Source: an uncultured Eubacterium sp. (GTDB lineage Bacteria; Bacillota; Clostridia; Peptostreptococcales; Anaerovoracaceae). Taken from it: a DNA stretch of 56,589 bases. The stretch covers positions 1-56,589 of the forward strand of contig CABUXV010000011.1 in NCBI GenBank assembly GCA_902495595.1, written 5' to 3'. The notes under the pieces are model-generated. The model saw only the letters and a list, made by a program, of their open reading frames with translations, was not told the origin of the DNA and made no database searches. Below, one piece after another: positions 35,125-42,195 of this stretch (position 1 is the first letter of the stretch; each line of letters starts with the position of its first letter). A program made the position numbers and the translations under genes.

Positions 35125-35250
35125 ATGATTGTGTTGGTAACAGGTACTGCGGTAAGGGAATATATGATTTGCGGAATAAAAGTGGTTTTAACAAGAGATT
35201 TTTACAAAAAAGCGCACCAAATCGCTACAGTAAAAAGGGAGGTGGTATAA
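35125..35250 (+). CDS. Possible 41-residue protein, coupled to the next gene
   Basis: ATG 35125 follows ATTGAGG and ends with TAA at 35248-35250, directly against the GTG start of the cysteine-rich protein. Its last codons contain that gene's AGGGAGGTGG binding site. The product (MIVLVTGTAV..., then a basic half) matches nothing I know. Coding is suggested only by the tight coupling. Confidence 0.35.
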   Translation: MIVLVTGTAVREYMICGIKVVLTRDFYKKAHQIATVKREVV

Positions 35251-35421
35251 GTGCCGAGATTAAGTAAAAAAGACAAGGAAGAATGGAGCTTCTTCATAAG
35301 CGATAATGGCAGAAGAACCTACAATGAAAAATGTCGTAAATGCACCGGTGAATGTAAGCAGAGCTTCAGGGCACAGATAGTATATTGCCCGATTTATAAA
35401 AGCAAAAGAGCCGGTGATTAA
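35251..35421 (+). CDS. Small cysteine-rich protein of mobile elements
   Basis: 56 residues from GTG 35251 with a strong GGGAGGTGG upstream. It reads PRLSKKDKEEWSFF, then NEKCRKCTGECKQSF and CPIY. Four Cys (positions 28, 31, 35 and 46) could bind zinc. Proteins of this make-up occur next to relaxases in Firmicutes IMEs and plasmids. It lies just ahead of the oriT-like hairpins, so a relaxosome accessory role is plausible but unproven. Confidence 0.65.
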   Translation: MPRLSKKDKEEWSFFISDNGRRTYNEKCRKCTGECKQSFRAQIVYCPIYKSKRAGD

Positions 35422-35438
35422 GCCCTCGGCGATTGAGA

Positions 35439-35521
35439 GCGAAATACACCCATCGCACAAACCTAACGGTTTATGCTCCCGGTATTTCGCCCTGCGGGGC
35501 AGCCTCGCTTTAGCAGCGAGG
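35439..35521 (+). other. Candidate origin of transfer (oriT)
   Basis: Nested inverted repeats: outer GCGAAATAC (35439-35447) with GTATTTCGC (35482-35490), inner AAACC (35459-35463) with GGTTT (35468-35472). The right outer arm runs into CGCCCT (35488-35493), the conserved bases at the nick of many MobA/MobL (MOBQ) origins. A further hairpin, CCTCGCT with AGCGAGG, follows to 35521. It is directly upstream of the relaxase gene, the normal place. Confidence 0.65.
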
Positions 35522-35559
35522 AGGAACATAGATGATAAAAATAAAGGGAGTGATGGCGA

Positions 35560-36603
35560 ATGGAACAGAACATTTTTATCCAAATGACCAAGCTGCACAA
35601 TGCAAAAGGTCGTATTGATTATATTACCAGTACAGCGAAACAGGAAAATTTGTATGCGATTTACGAAACGACAGAGCGCCGGTTTTGGTCAAAACTAGTG
35701 AAAGAAAATCATGATACTTTTAAGAAAAGCGGTACGGAAGGTGAGTGCATTGAAGCAAGGGAACTAATCATAGCTTTGCCAAAAAGCTTCGTGCAGTATG
35801 AACCTAATGAGTTGCTTCGTGAGTATACGGAGTTCTTTAAAAGTAAGTACGGAGTTCAATGTATATCGGCACTTCATCATAACAAACGGAAGACGAACTA
35901 TCACATTCACTTAATATTTTCGGAACGAAAAATGCTTGAAGAACCGATAAGAAAAGTAGCTTCACGTAATATGTTTTACGATGAATCAGGAAAAAAGGTC
36001 AGAACGAAAAAGGAAATTCTTGAGACTGACGGGAGCATTAGACATGGCTGTAAAGTGATAAAAAAGGGAGAAGTTTACGAGGAGCATTTATTTGAAAAGA
36101 AAGAGCCAAGGTTTAAACAGAAGTCTTTTCTAGGAGAAGTTAAGGAAGCTTATGCAGAAAAAATGAATGAGAGGATGAATGATTCAAGACTTCTGATGAG
36201 AGTATTTTCGAAAAACAGCCCATATCTTCCGACTAAGAAAGTCGGTAAAAACAACCCGAATGCAAAGTTTATCCGTGAAAATAATACGGAAAGACTTCGT
36301 TGGAATCGTTCAGTCAGTAGGGCACTAAGCTACAGAGTTCCGACTGAAATATTAGTGGCAGTTAAGAAAAATGAAGTGAGTAAACCGATAATAGCAGCGG
36401 TAAAAGATTACGGAACTGCAACAGATATGGTCATTAGAATCATAGATAGAGCAGTGGGAACACTAAACAGATTTGTAAAAAGGTATCTATATGAGAAGCT
36501 GTCTGAGATAGTAAAACCGGAAAATGAAGCGTTTTTCAGGTTGCTAGATGAAACCAGAGAAAGGCTTAAGAAGACTATAAATCGTGACAGAGATGCACGT
36601 TAA
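35560..36603 (+). CDS. MobA/MobL-family relaxase
   Basis: 347 residues. The relaxase domain is N-terminal: GRIDYITSTAKQENLY supplies the likely nicking Tyr, ARELIIALPKSFVQ follows, and the metal-binding triad is in His106-His107 and His115-x-His117 (HHNKRKTNYHIHL). The C-terminal half is basic and helical and carries no helicase. It would nick the oriT-like site just upstream and pilot the strand through a helper's secretion system. A short overlapping frame at 35532 is probably noise. Confidence 0.88.
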   Translation: MEQNIFIQMTKLHNAKGRIDYITSTAKQENLYAIYETTERRFWSKLVKENHDTFKKSGTEGECIEARELIIALPKSFVQYEPNELLREYTEFFKSKYGVQCISALHHNKRKTNYHIHLIFSERKMLEEPIRKVASRNMFYDESGKKVRTKKEILETDGSIRHGCKVIKKGEVYEEHLFEKKEPRFKQKSFLGEVKEAYAEKMNERMNDSRLLMRVFSKNSPYLPTKKVGKNNPNAKFIRENNTERLRWNRSVSRALSYRVPTEILVAVKKNEVSKPIIAAVKDYGTATDMVIRIIDRAVGTLNRFVKRYLYEKLSEIVKPENEAFFRLLDETRERLKKTINRDRDAR

Positions 36604-36618
36604 GGTAATGCTTATATA

Positions 36619-37029
36619 ATGAATGGAGGAAATGAAAATGGAAAAATGGAAAAGAAGAAACACATCAGAGATGAAAAGACAGGTATTGCTTATACGCTGC
36701 AGGGTGACTATTACATTCCTGATTTGAAAGTTGATGAGTCAGAAGAACGACTGGTAGGAATCTTTGGGCAGATGCATGGCAGATACTTGCAGGAGAATAA
36801 AAAGGCAGTGTATTACACGATGCTGATTGACGGAACGCTTGGGGATCATCTCGCTGATATAGACAAGCAGGCACAGGAAATGTTCCGGAAACTGGTAGAT
36901 GAAATGGCAGTTAAGGAAAACGTGGATGAACAGCTTAAAGCTGAGGATATGATGGCTTGGGTGCGAAAGATGAATAATATACGAGCAAGAGCGAGGGAAG
37001 TAGTGTATCAGGAGTTAATAAAATGTTAG
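36619..37029 (+). CDS. tnpV: TnpV family transposon-encoded protein
   Basis: 136 residues, with the TnpV core EKTGIAYTLQGDYYIPDL, GIFGQMHGRYLQENKKAVYYTMLIDG and a helical end with RARAREVVYQELI. TnpV proteins are common passengers of Firmicutes integrative elements and lack a firm biochemical role. It follows the relaxase by 15 bases. In-frame ATGs at 36619 and 36646 are both possible starts. Confidence 0.8.
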   Translation: MNGGNENGKMEKKKHIRDEKTGIAYTLQGDYYIPDLKVDESEERLVGIFGQMHGRYLQENKKAVYYTMLIDGTLGDHLADIDKQAQEMFRKLVDEMAVKENVDEQLKAEDMMAWVRKMNNIRARAREVVYQELIKC

Positions 37030-37103
37030 TAAGTCCGGTACTCCCAATATGTAGGCAGATTTAAATAAAGGAACTTTAGAGATTAAGTATATAGTGATAA
37101 AAT

Positions 37104-37155
37104 AAAAGCGTGGACAAGCCCTCGAATTCCAACCCTTGGAATCGGGGGCGCTTTT
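37104..37155 (+). terminator. Terminator of the mobilization operon
   Basis: AAAAGCG...CGCTTTT as outer stem, and GATTCCAAGGG-type inner pairing (TTCCAA/TTGGAA, CCC/GGG). A similar hairpin lies at 46986-47021 outside the right repeat. Confidence 0.7.
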
Positions 37156-37213
37156 ATATTTTGGGCTTAATTTTAAAACGAACGATATTAGCGATGAATT
37201 ATAAAAAATAATA

Positions 37214-37242
37214 TTGAACAAATGTTCTTGCGATGATATAAT
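37214..37242 (+). promoter_or_regulatory. Promoter of the restriction-modification operon with a LexA-like dyad
   Basis: TTGAAC (37214-37219), 17 bases, extended -10 TGA-TATAAT (to 37242). GAACAAATGTTC (37216-37227) overlaps the -35 and fits the Gram-positive SOS pattern GAAC-N4-GTTC. LexA control is only a possibility. Confidence 0.55.
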
Positions 37243-37245
37243 ATA

Positions 37246-37273
37246 AATAATCTCACGTTATCGTTAGATTATT
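37246..37273. promoter_or_regulatory. Candidate autoregulatory operator of the methyltransferase
   Basis: AATAATCT and AGATTATT, a perfect 8-bp inverted repeat with a 12-base centre, covers the predicted transcription start. The downstream methyltransferase has its own N-terminal HTH domain, which could bind here. Confidence 0.5.
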
Positions 37274-37317
37274 GTGAATGCGATTGAGATATAATAGAAA
37301 CCTTTGGAGGTATTAAA

Positions 37318-38544
37318 GTGGCGGTTAGTTACGACAAGTTATGGGATATTTTAAGAGAAAGAGACATGAATCGCACAGAGTTAAAAGAGGCTTCAGGTAT
37401 TAGTTTTAATGTACTGGCACGCTTAGGAAAAGAAGAAACTGTTTCGATGGAAAGTGTGGAAAAAATCTGTGCCACACTTGATTGTAATATAGGCGATATG
37501 ATGGATGTTGTAGTAGAAAATAAGACAAGAAAGTTTTCTACTATTGAACTATTTGCAGGAGCAGGTGGATTAGCTTTAGGTGTCGAAAAAGCAGGATTCA
37601 ATACATTAGGATTAATTGAATTTGACAAAGCTGCAGCTACTACTTTAAAGAAAAATAGACCAAAATGGAATGTTATTCATGATGATATAGCAAACATTTC
37701 CAAACTGGACTTAGAAAAATATTTTAACTTAAAGAAAGGTGAGCTTGATTTACTTTCCGGTGGTGCACCATGTCAGTCATTTTCTTATGCAGGAAATAGA
37801 TTAGGGTTAGAGGATGCAAGAGGAACTTTATTTTATCATTATGCTAAATTTCTGAATAAATTACAGCCTAAAATGTTCCTATTTGAGAATGTCAAAGGAT
37901 TGAGAAGTCATGATAAGGGAAGAACTTATAAAACTATTTTATATATTTTTGAGCAGGAAGGATATACAATTACTGAAAATCAGATAAGAGTAATGAATGC
38001 TTGGGATTATGGGGTTCCTCAGAAAAGAGAAAGATTGATTACCATAGGAATAAGAAATGACCTTGTAAAGAAAATAAAATTTGAGTTTCCAAAACCACAT
38101 AAATATAAACCTGTGCTGAGAGATATATTGTTAGATTGTCCAGAGAGCGTAGGTACAAGTTATTCTGAATACAAAAAAGAAATTTTTGAAATGGTTCCTC
38201 CTGGCGGATACTGGAGAGATATACCGGAAGATAAGGCAAAAGAATATATGAAAAGCTGTTGGGATATGGAAGGCGGAAGAACGGGCATACTTAGACGTTT
38301 AAGCTTAGATGAGCCTTCTTTGACAGTATTAACATCACCTAGCCAAAAACAGACAGATAGATGCCATCCGCTTGAGGCAAGACCATTTACTGTTAGAGAA
38401 AATGCAAGGTGTCAGACTTTTCCGGATGAATGGGAGTTTTGCGGAAGCGTAGGACAGCAGTATAAGCAGATTGGCAATGCGGTGCCAGTTAATTTAGCTT
38501 ATGATATAGCACGAAAGATTAAGGAAGGATTGGAGTGTTTATAA
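37318..38544 (+). CDS. Type II C5-cytosine DNA methyltransferase with N-terminal HTH (GGNCC predicted)
   Basis: Start GTG 37318 follows GGAGG. 408 residues. An XRE-type HTH covers about 1-60 (YDKLWDILRERDMNRTELKE). The methylase has motif I FAGAGGLALG (79-88), motif IV with the catalytic P151-C152-Q153, motif VI FENVKGL, motif VIII QKRERLITIG and motif X QIGNAVPVNLA. Its partner is an Eco47II-type endonuclease, so the target is probably GGNCC (Sau96I family). The HTH domain is typical of self-regulating methyltransferases that delay the nuclease. Strikingly AT-rich relative to the chromosome. Confidence 0.9.
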   Translation: MAVSYDKLWDILRERDMNRTELKEASGISFNVLARLGKEETVSMESVEKICATLDCNIGDMMDVVVENKTRKFSTIELFAGAGGLALGVEKAGFNTLGLIEFDKAAATTLKKNRPKWNVIHDDIANISKLDLEKYFNLKKGELDLLSGGAPCQSFSYAGNRLGLEDARGTLFYHYAKFLNKLQPKMFLFENVKGLRSHDKGRTYKTILYIFEQEGYTITENQIRVMNAWDYGVPQKRERLITIGIRNDLVKKIKFEFPKPHKYKPVLRDILLDCPESVGTSYSEYKKEIFEMVPPGGYWRDIPEDKAKEYMKSCWDMEGGRTGILRRLSLDEPSLTVLTSPSQKQTDRCHPLEARPFTVRENARCQTFPDEWEFCGSVGQQYKQIGNAVPVNLAYDIARKIKEGLECL

Positions 38545-39353
38545 TGTGGCCATTATCATTTATTACTGAAGAAGAATTTGAAAATCATGTAAAAGCAACA
38601 ATTGAGAAGTATGGTGAAAAGCTTAAATCTTTTGATTTAAAACGATTCAATAAAAATATTGTTGACCCTATTAAGCTTATTTTTGATAAAACTGTATATC
38701 GTTCGACATGGGATGAAATTGTCAGCAATGAAATCTTTAGGCAACGTGATAAATCAAATAATAATGATATTGGGTACTTTCACCAGCGTATTTTTCAGTA
38801 TATTACAAATTGTGAAGTTCCGCCGAATGGTGAGAGCGGTGGTTGGGATGTAATATATAGAAATCCTGATGGCATTGAAATCTCTGAGGCAGGAACGGTA
38901 CATACAGTGTATGTTGAAATGAAAAATAAGCATAATACTATGAATTCAGCATCAGCAGGGAAAACATTTATAAAAATGCAAAATCAATTGTTAAATGACG
39001 ATGACTGTGCATGTTTTCTTGTTGAAGCTATTGCACAACGTTCTCAAAACATTAAGTGGGAGACCACTGTTGATAAAAGGAAAGTTGGGCATAAGCTGAT
39101 CAGACGAGTAAGCATGGATCAATTCTATGCAATGGTAACAGGAGATGAAGAAGCATTTTATAAGATGTGTATGGTTCTTCCGGGAGTTATTGAAAAAGTA
39201 GTTAATTCGATGGAAGATGTTAAAATTCCTAATGACATTGTAATGGAAGAATTGAAAACATGGGCACAGCATTTAGAAGCAGAGCCAGAAGATTTAGCAA
39301 TTGCAATGGCTGTATATATGCTTGGATTTAGTGGTTATAAAGGATTTTATTAG
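38544..39353 (+). CDS. Type II restriction endonuclease, Eco47II/Sau96I family
   Basis: ATG 38544 overlaps the methylase stop (TAATG) with TTGGAG 8 bases upstream; a GTG at 38535 in frame is less likely. 269 residues. The family pattern is clear: PLSFITEEEFENHV, FNKNIVDPIKLIFDKTVY, EIFRQRDKSNNNDIGYFHQRIF and WDVIY. The nuclease core lies around VHTVYVEMKNKHNTMNS, where E-x-K is the likely catalytic element. The family cuts GGNCC. Translational coupling to the methyltransferase keeps protection ahead of cutting. Confidence 0.88.
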   Translation: MWPLSFITEEEFENHVKATIEKYGEKLKSFDLKRFNKNIVDPIKLIFDKTVYRSTWDEIVSNEIFRQRDKSNNNDIGYFHQRIFQYITNCEVPPNGESGGWDVIYRNPDGIEISEAGTVHTVYVEMKNKHNTMNSASAGKTFIKMQNQLLNDDDCACFLVEAIAQRSQNIKWETTVDKRKVGHKLIRRVSMDQFYAMVTGDEEAFYKMCMVLPGVIEKVVNSMEDVKIPNDIVMEELKTWAQHLEAEPEDLAIAMAVYMLGFSGYKGFY

Positions 39354-39381
39354 ATCTTAATAATGAAAGAGAGGGTTATAA

Positions 39382-39768
39382 ATGGATTATAAAAACATGT
39401 CAGATTCTGAGCTTGCAGTTGTGATGGTAAATTACATCAATCGTGTAGCTCATCTCAAACGACTTATTTCAAATTATATAGATGATTCTGATCGTAGTAG
39501 CATGTCAGCAGCGCAAATTAAAGAAGAATATGCTCAGTTAAAGAAAGAAATTCGTGATGATGCAGACTATTTGTATTTAAAGAGAAATCGTGACGATAGA
39601 CCAATATATATGGGTGCTTTCTTACCGAGTATCCGTGAAGCAGCTGCTTTTGGTTTCACTGTTCCCATAAATCATAGGGTCGACCAACAAATGTTTAGCA
39701 CCGTTGCAGATGCTCATTATAAGCTAACAAAGTATTATACTCTCGAAGAATGGGGAGCAATTATATAG
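39382..39768 (+). CDS. Small helical protein of unknown function, first gene of the TIR cassette
   Basis: 128 residues with no family I recognise. The first half is predicted helical and charged (LAVVMVNYINRVAHLKRLI, KEEYAQLKKEIRDDADYLYLKRN). The second half has a compact mixed segment (PIYMGAFLPSIREAAAFGFTVP, then YYTLEEW). GAGAGGG lies upstream. It sits 28 bases after the restriction gene and 18 before a ThsB-like TIR gene on the same strand, so it is probably part of that cassette, perhaps as an adaptor or sensor. That role is inference. Confidence 0.6.
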   Translation: MDYKNMSDSELAVVMVNYINRVAHLKRLISNYIDDSDRSSMSAAQIKEEYAQLKKEIRDDADYLYLKRNRDDRPIYMGAFLPSIREAAAFGFTVPINHRVDQQMFSTVADAHYKLTKYYTLEEWGAII

Positions 39769-39786
39769 TATAGGAGGAGCAGATAA

Positions 39787-40344
39787 ATGTTATTTAACAA
39801 CAAGAGAAACGTTTTCATTTCATATTATCACGGAGATCAAGATGAGGTAAACAAATTTGTACAAGATTTTTCAGATGTATTTATGGCAAAAACTGTTGGA
39901 GTTAAAGATGGGGATTTTGATTTTGACAGCACAAATCCTGAATATATTATGAGAAAAATTCGTGAAACAAAATTACAAGATTCCACAGTAACAATTGTGC
40001 TTGTGGGATCATGTACTCATAGCAGACGTTATGTTGATTGGGAAGTAAAAGCCTCACTTCAGCAAGGAAATACATTACCCAATGGACTGATTGCAATTAA
40101 TCTTCCTTATATGGGAAAAAAAGGCGCCTTACCTGATAGAGTTTTAGAAAATATTTCAAGAGATTCTAATGGAAATGATCTAGGTTATGCTAGGTATTAT
40201 ACTTATCCAACTTCTAAACAAGAATTATATAACTGGATAGAAGAAGCGTATGCAGCAAGAAAAACTAGGGCAAGGGCTATTAAGAATTCCAATCAAATGA
40301 TGAAATATAATGCTAAGTGTAAGCGACATGGAGTATCTCATTAA
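39787..40344 (+). CDS. ThsB-like TIR-domain protein (DUF1863 type)
   Basis: 185 residues after an AGGAGG site. The TIR-like fold of the Thoeris ThsB family is seen in KRNVFISYYHGDQDEVNKFV, YIMRKIRETKLQDSTVTIVLVG and SRRYVDWEVKASL; Glu86 in VDWEVKA is the likely catalytic glutamate. ThsB proteins convert NAD into a cyclic-ADP-ribose-type signal when a phage is sensed. No ThsA (Sir2-SLOG or macro-TM) gene is nearby, so a different effector is implied. The C-terminal 40 residues are basic. Confidence 0.85.
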   Translation: MLFNNKRNVFISYYHGDQDEVNKFVQDFSDVFMAKTVGVKDGDFDFDSTNPEYIMRKIRETKLQDSTVTIVLVGSCTHSRRYVDWEVKASLQQGNTLPNGLIAINLPYMGKKGALPDRVLENISRDSNGNDLGYARYYTYPTSKQELYNWIEEAYAARKTRARAIKNSNQMMKYNAKCKRHGVSH

Positions 40345-40353
40345 GGAGAAAAT

Positions 40354-40878
40354 ATGAATAGAGCAGATAAAAGCCTTGTGTATTTTCGAGAGATAAAGGG
40401 TGAGAAAATTTGTGTTTTTATTTCACACAAGAAAGAAGATCAACATATTGCTATTGAACTCGGAGACTTTCTTACAAATCAATTAGGTGTTGATATCTAT
40501 CTTGATACTTTCGATTTAGATCTACAAGAAGCTGTATCGGTTGAGAATGATGCAAAAATTGTAGAGTCAATAGCTAATGGATTAAAGTTGAGCGATGTTT
40601 TGTTATGTATTATTTCTGATAAAACAAGACTATCATGGTGGGTGCCTTATGAGATTGGTGTGGCTGACAATTTGGGAATCCGAATTGCTTCAATAAAAAC
40701 AAAAGATATTGATGATTTCCCTTCGTTTTTAAAAACAAAAGTTACTCTAAACAACTTGTCAGAACTCATTGAACTTATTTCAAAAAGTAAAAGATATGGA
40801 GTATTGTTTTATTCAGAAGAATCACTAGATAGTGTTCGCCAAGGTGATGTTGGTTGCCTTAATAAGTATTTTGAGTAG
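40354..40878 (+). CDS. Second TIR-domain protein (TIR_2 type)
   Basis: 174 residues, 9 bases after the ThsB-like gene, with AAGGAG upstream. The TIR domain is at about 15-150: KICVFISHKKEDQHIAIELG, GVDIYLDTFD, DVLLCIISDKTRLSWWVPYEIGVAD. Glu100 in WWVPYEIG is at the NADase position. Having two different TIR proteins in one operon suggests that one senses and one makes or uses the nucleotide signal, or that both make signals. It lacks a membrane segment or a fused sensor domain. Confidence 0.85.
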   Translation: MNRADKSLVYFREIKGEKICVFISHKKEDQHIAIELGDFLTNQLGVDIYLDTFDLDLQEAVSVENDAKIVESIANGLKLSDVLLCIISDKTRLSWWVPYEIGVADNLGIRIASIKTKDIDDFPSFLKTKVTLNNLSELIELISKSKRYGVLFYSEESLDSVRQGDVGCLNKYFE

Positions 40879-40919
40879 AGTAATTATTTTAGCTCGCCAG
40901 GTACAGGAGGTGCAATAAT

Positions 40920-40955
40920 ATGGATGTTATTTCTATTAAATTTGAGGGCTGGTAA
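40920..40955 (+). CDS. Eleven-codon mini-ORF ahead of the membrane protein gene
   Basis: ATG 40920 has the best ribosome binding site of this interval (AGGAGG, 40905-40910) and encodes MDVISIKFEGW before TAA at 40953-40955. It is in the same frame as the next start (ATG 40965), so either it is a leader that couples translation, or a stop codon has cut a longer N-terminus. Confidence 0.45.
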   Translation: MDVISIKFEGW

Positions 40956-40964
40956 AACCTTGTA

Positions 40965-41495
40965 ATGAGTGTTAATTGGTTAGCAATTATTATTATAATT
41001 ATATTGGTTGTATTGGCATCATGGAGTATAAAACGAGTATATAAGAAATTTACATTTAGGACTATAAAAATTGAAGAGGCAAAAATTGGTATAGGTACTA
41101 GTTATGTAACTATTAAATATGATGGTAGGATAAGAGAAATTGCTTATAAAATATGGATTGAGCTTACAACAAGGAAAATTGGTATTAAATTTGATGAGAA
41201 CAATGATGTCATTAGTGAAGTATATGATTCTTGGTATGAAGCTTTTAAAGTTATAAGAACTCTTCTTGAAGATATTCCGGCTGAGAGAATTAGTGATGCT
41301 AAGGGATTGATTGAATTAACTACAAGAGTTTTAAATAGTGGGCTGAGACCGCATCTTACAATGTGGCAAGCAAAGTTTAGGGCATGGTATAATAAATCGC
41401 TAGAAGAAAACAAAACTTCCTATCCGCAGGAAATACAAAGGTGTTTCCCTGAATATACGGCATTGATAAGTGACTTAAAAAAACTAACAATATAA
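40965..41495 (+). CDS. Single-span membrane protein of the TIR cassette, candidate effector
   Basis: 176 residues. One N-terminal membrane span (about 5-22, NWLAIIIIIILVVLASW) is followed by a basic stretch and a soluble domain of about 145 residues. That domain carries the motif GLRPHLTMWQAKFRAWY near 126-142, which I recall from unnamed proteins near defence genes but cannot name. Last in the cassette, with only a weak own binding site behind the mini-ORF. By analogy with membrane effectors of other TIR systems it may depolarise or sense the membrane; this is a hypothesis. Confidence 0.6.
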   Translation: MSVNWLAIIIIIILVVLASWSIKRVYKKFTFRTIKIEEAKIGIGTSYVTIKYDGRIREIAYKIWIELTTRKIGIKFDENNDVISEVYDSWYEAFKVIRTLLEDIPAERISDAKGLIELTTRVLNSGLRPHLTMWQAKFRAWYNKSLEENKTSYPQEIQRCFPEYTALISDLKKLTI

Positions 41496-41555
41496 TGATA
41501 AAATATGCGGATGAACTTAAGCGTATAATTGATTATGTGTAGAAGGCGGCACAAC

Positions 41556-41640
41556 TGGCACTAGGATATAGCGTGAAAGGTTATATGCTTACAGCTTACT
41601 TGCAATATTGCCTTTTGCAAACCTGTAAATTTCAATGTTT
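41556..41640 (+). repeat. Internal copy of the element's right-end sequence
   Basis: About 85 bases, from GGCACTAGGATATAGCGTG to CCTGTAAATTTCAATGTTT, match 46433-46516 (immediately inside the right repeat) at roughly 87% by eye. Here the match stops at 41640 and the rpsI-like attachment sequence does not follow. It therefore looks like a leftover element end, abutting the HpaII-type remnant. Confidence 0.75.
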
Positions 41641-42088
41641 CAATATATTTGTAGATATGTTATCTGAATTCAATCCGTTGGGTTATAGACAGAAGAATGT
41701 ATATCGCTATAAATTCAAGAAAATGCTTACGGCTGCGGCATTTGGAATGACTGCAGGCAAAGAATGGGATGGATATGAGGCTGCAACAGGAGGCTATATA
41801 ATCATTAAAAAGGACGGAGATGTACTTTGTTATCATTTGTATAACAGAGACTATTTTGAAGAATATCTTATGAGAAATACACAATTTGACCGTCCGTCTG
41901 CAACAAGACATGATTACGGATATGTGTATAAGGAAGATGGAAAATATTATATCGACCTGAATATTCAGGTGAGATTTAAGAGTATTAAGAGTGCAGGTGA
42001 GATATATTCCGATAAATGGGCGCAGAAGGCCGACAAAGTTAAAGAATATGCAAGGTTTATATATAATGGAGAAGAAATGGAACTTTAA
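41641..42088 (+). pseudogene. C-terminal remnant of an HpaII-type restriction endonuclease
   Basis: About 148 residues match the C-terminal part of HpaII-like enzymes (target CCGG): MLSEFNPLGYRQKNVYRYK, KMLTAAAFGMTAGKEWDGYE, ATGGYIIIKKDGDVLCYHLY and YYIDLNIQVRFK. The family is about 350 residues, so more than half is missing at the 5' end. The open frame continues upstream to 41573 only by reading into the right-end-like repeat, which supplies unrelated residues. No HpaII methyltransferase is present. Confidence 0.75.
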
Positions 42089-42195
42089 TTGTATCTGAAT
42101 GCTACAACAGCAAATCTCTTTAATTACCCACAGAGTTCTGGGAGAAAGGAAAATCCAAGTACTATTTAACACGATTGGATTATATATGCGACGTA

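Noticed and set aside
37104..37155. tRNA fragment
   Set aside because: TTCGA-like bases beside a stem suggested a T-arm, but no acceptor or anticodon arm is present. The hairpin with U-rich tail fits a terminator.
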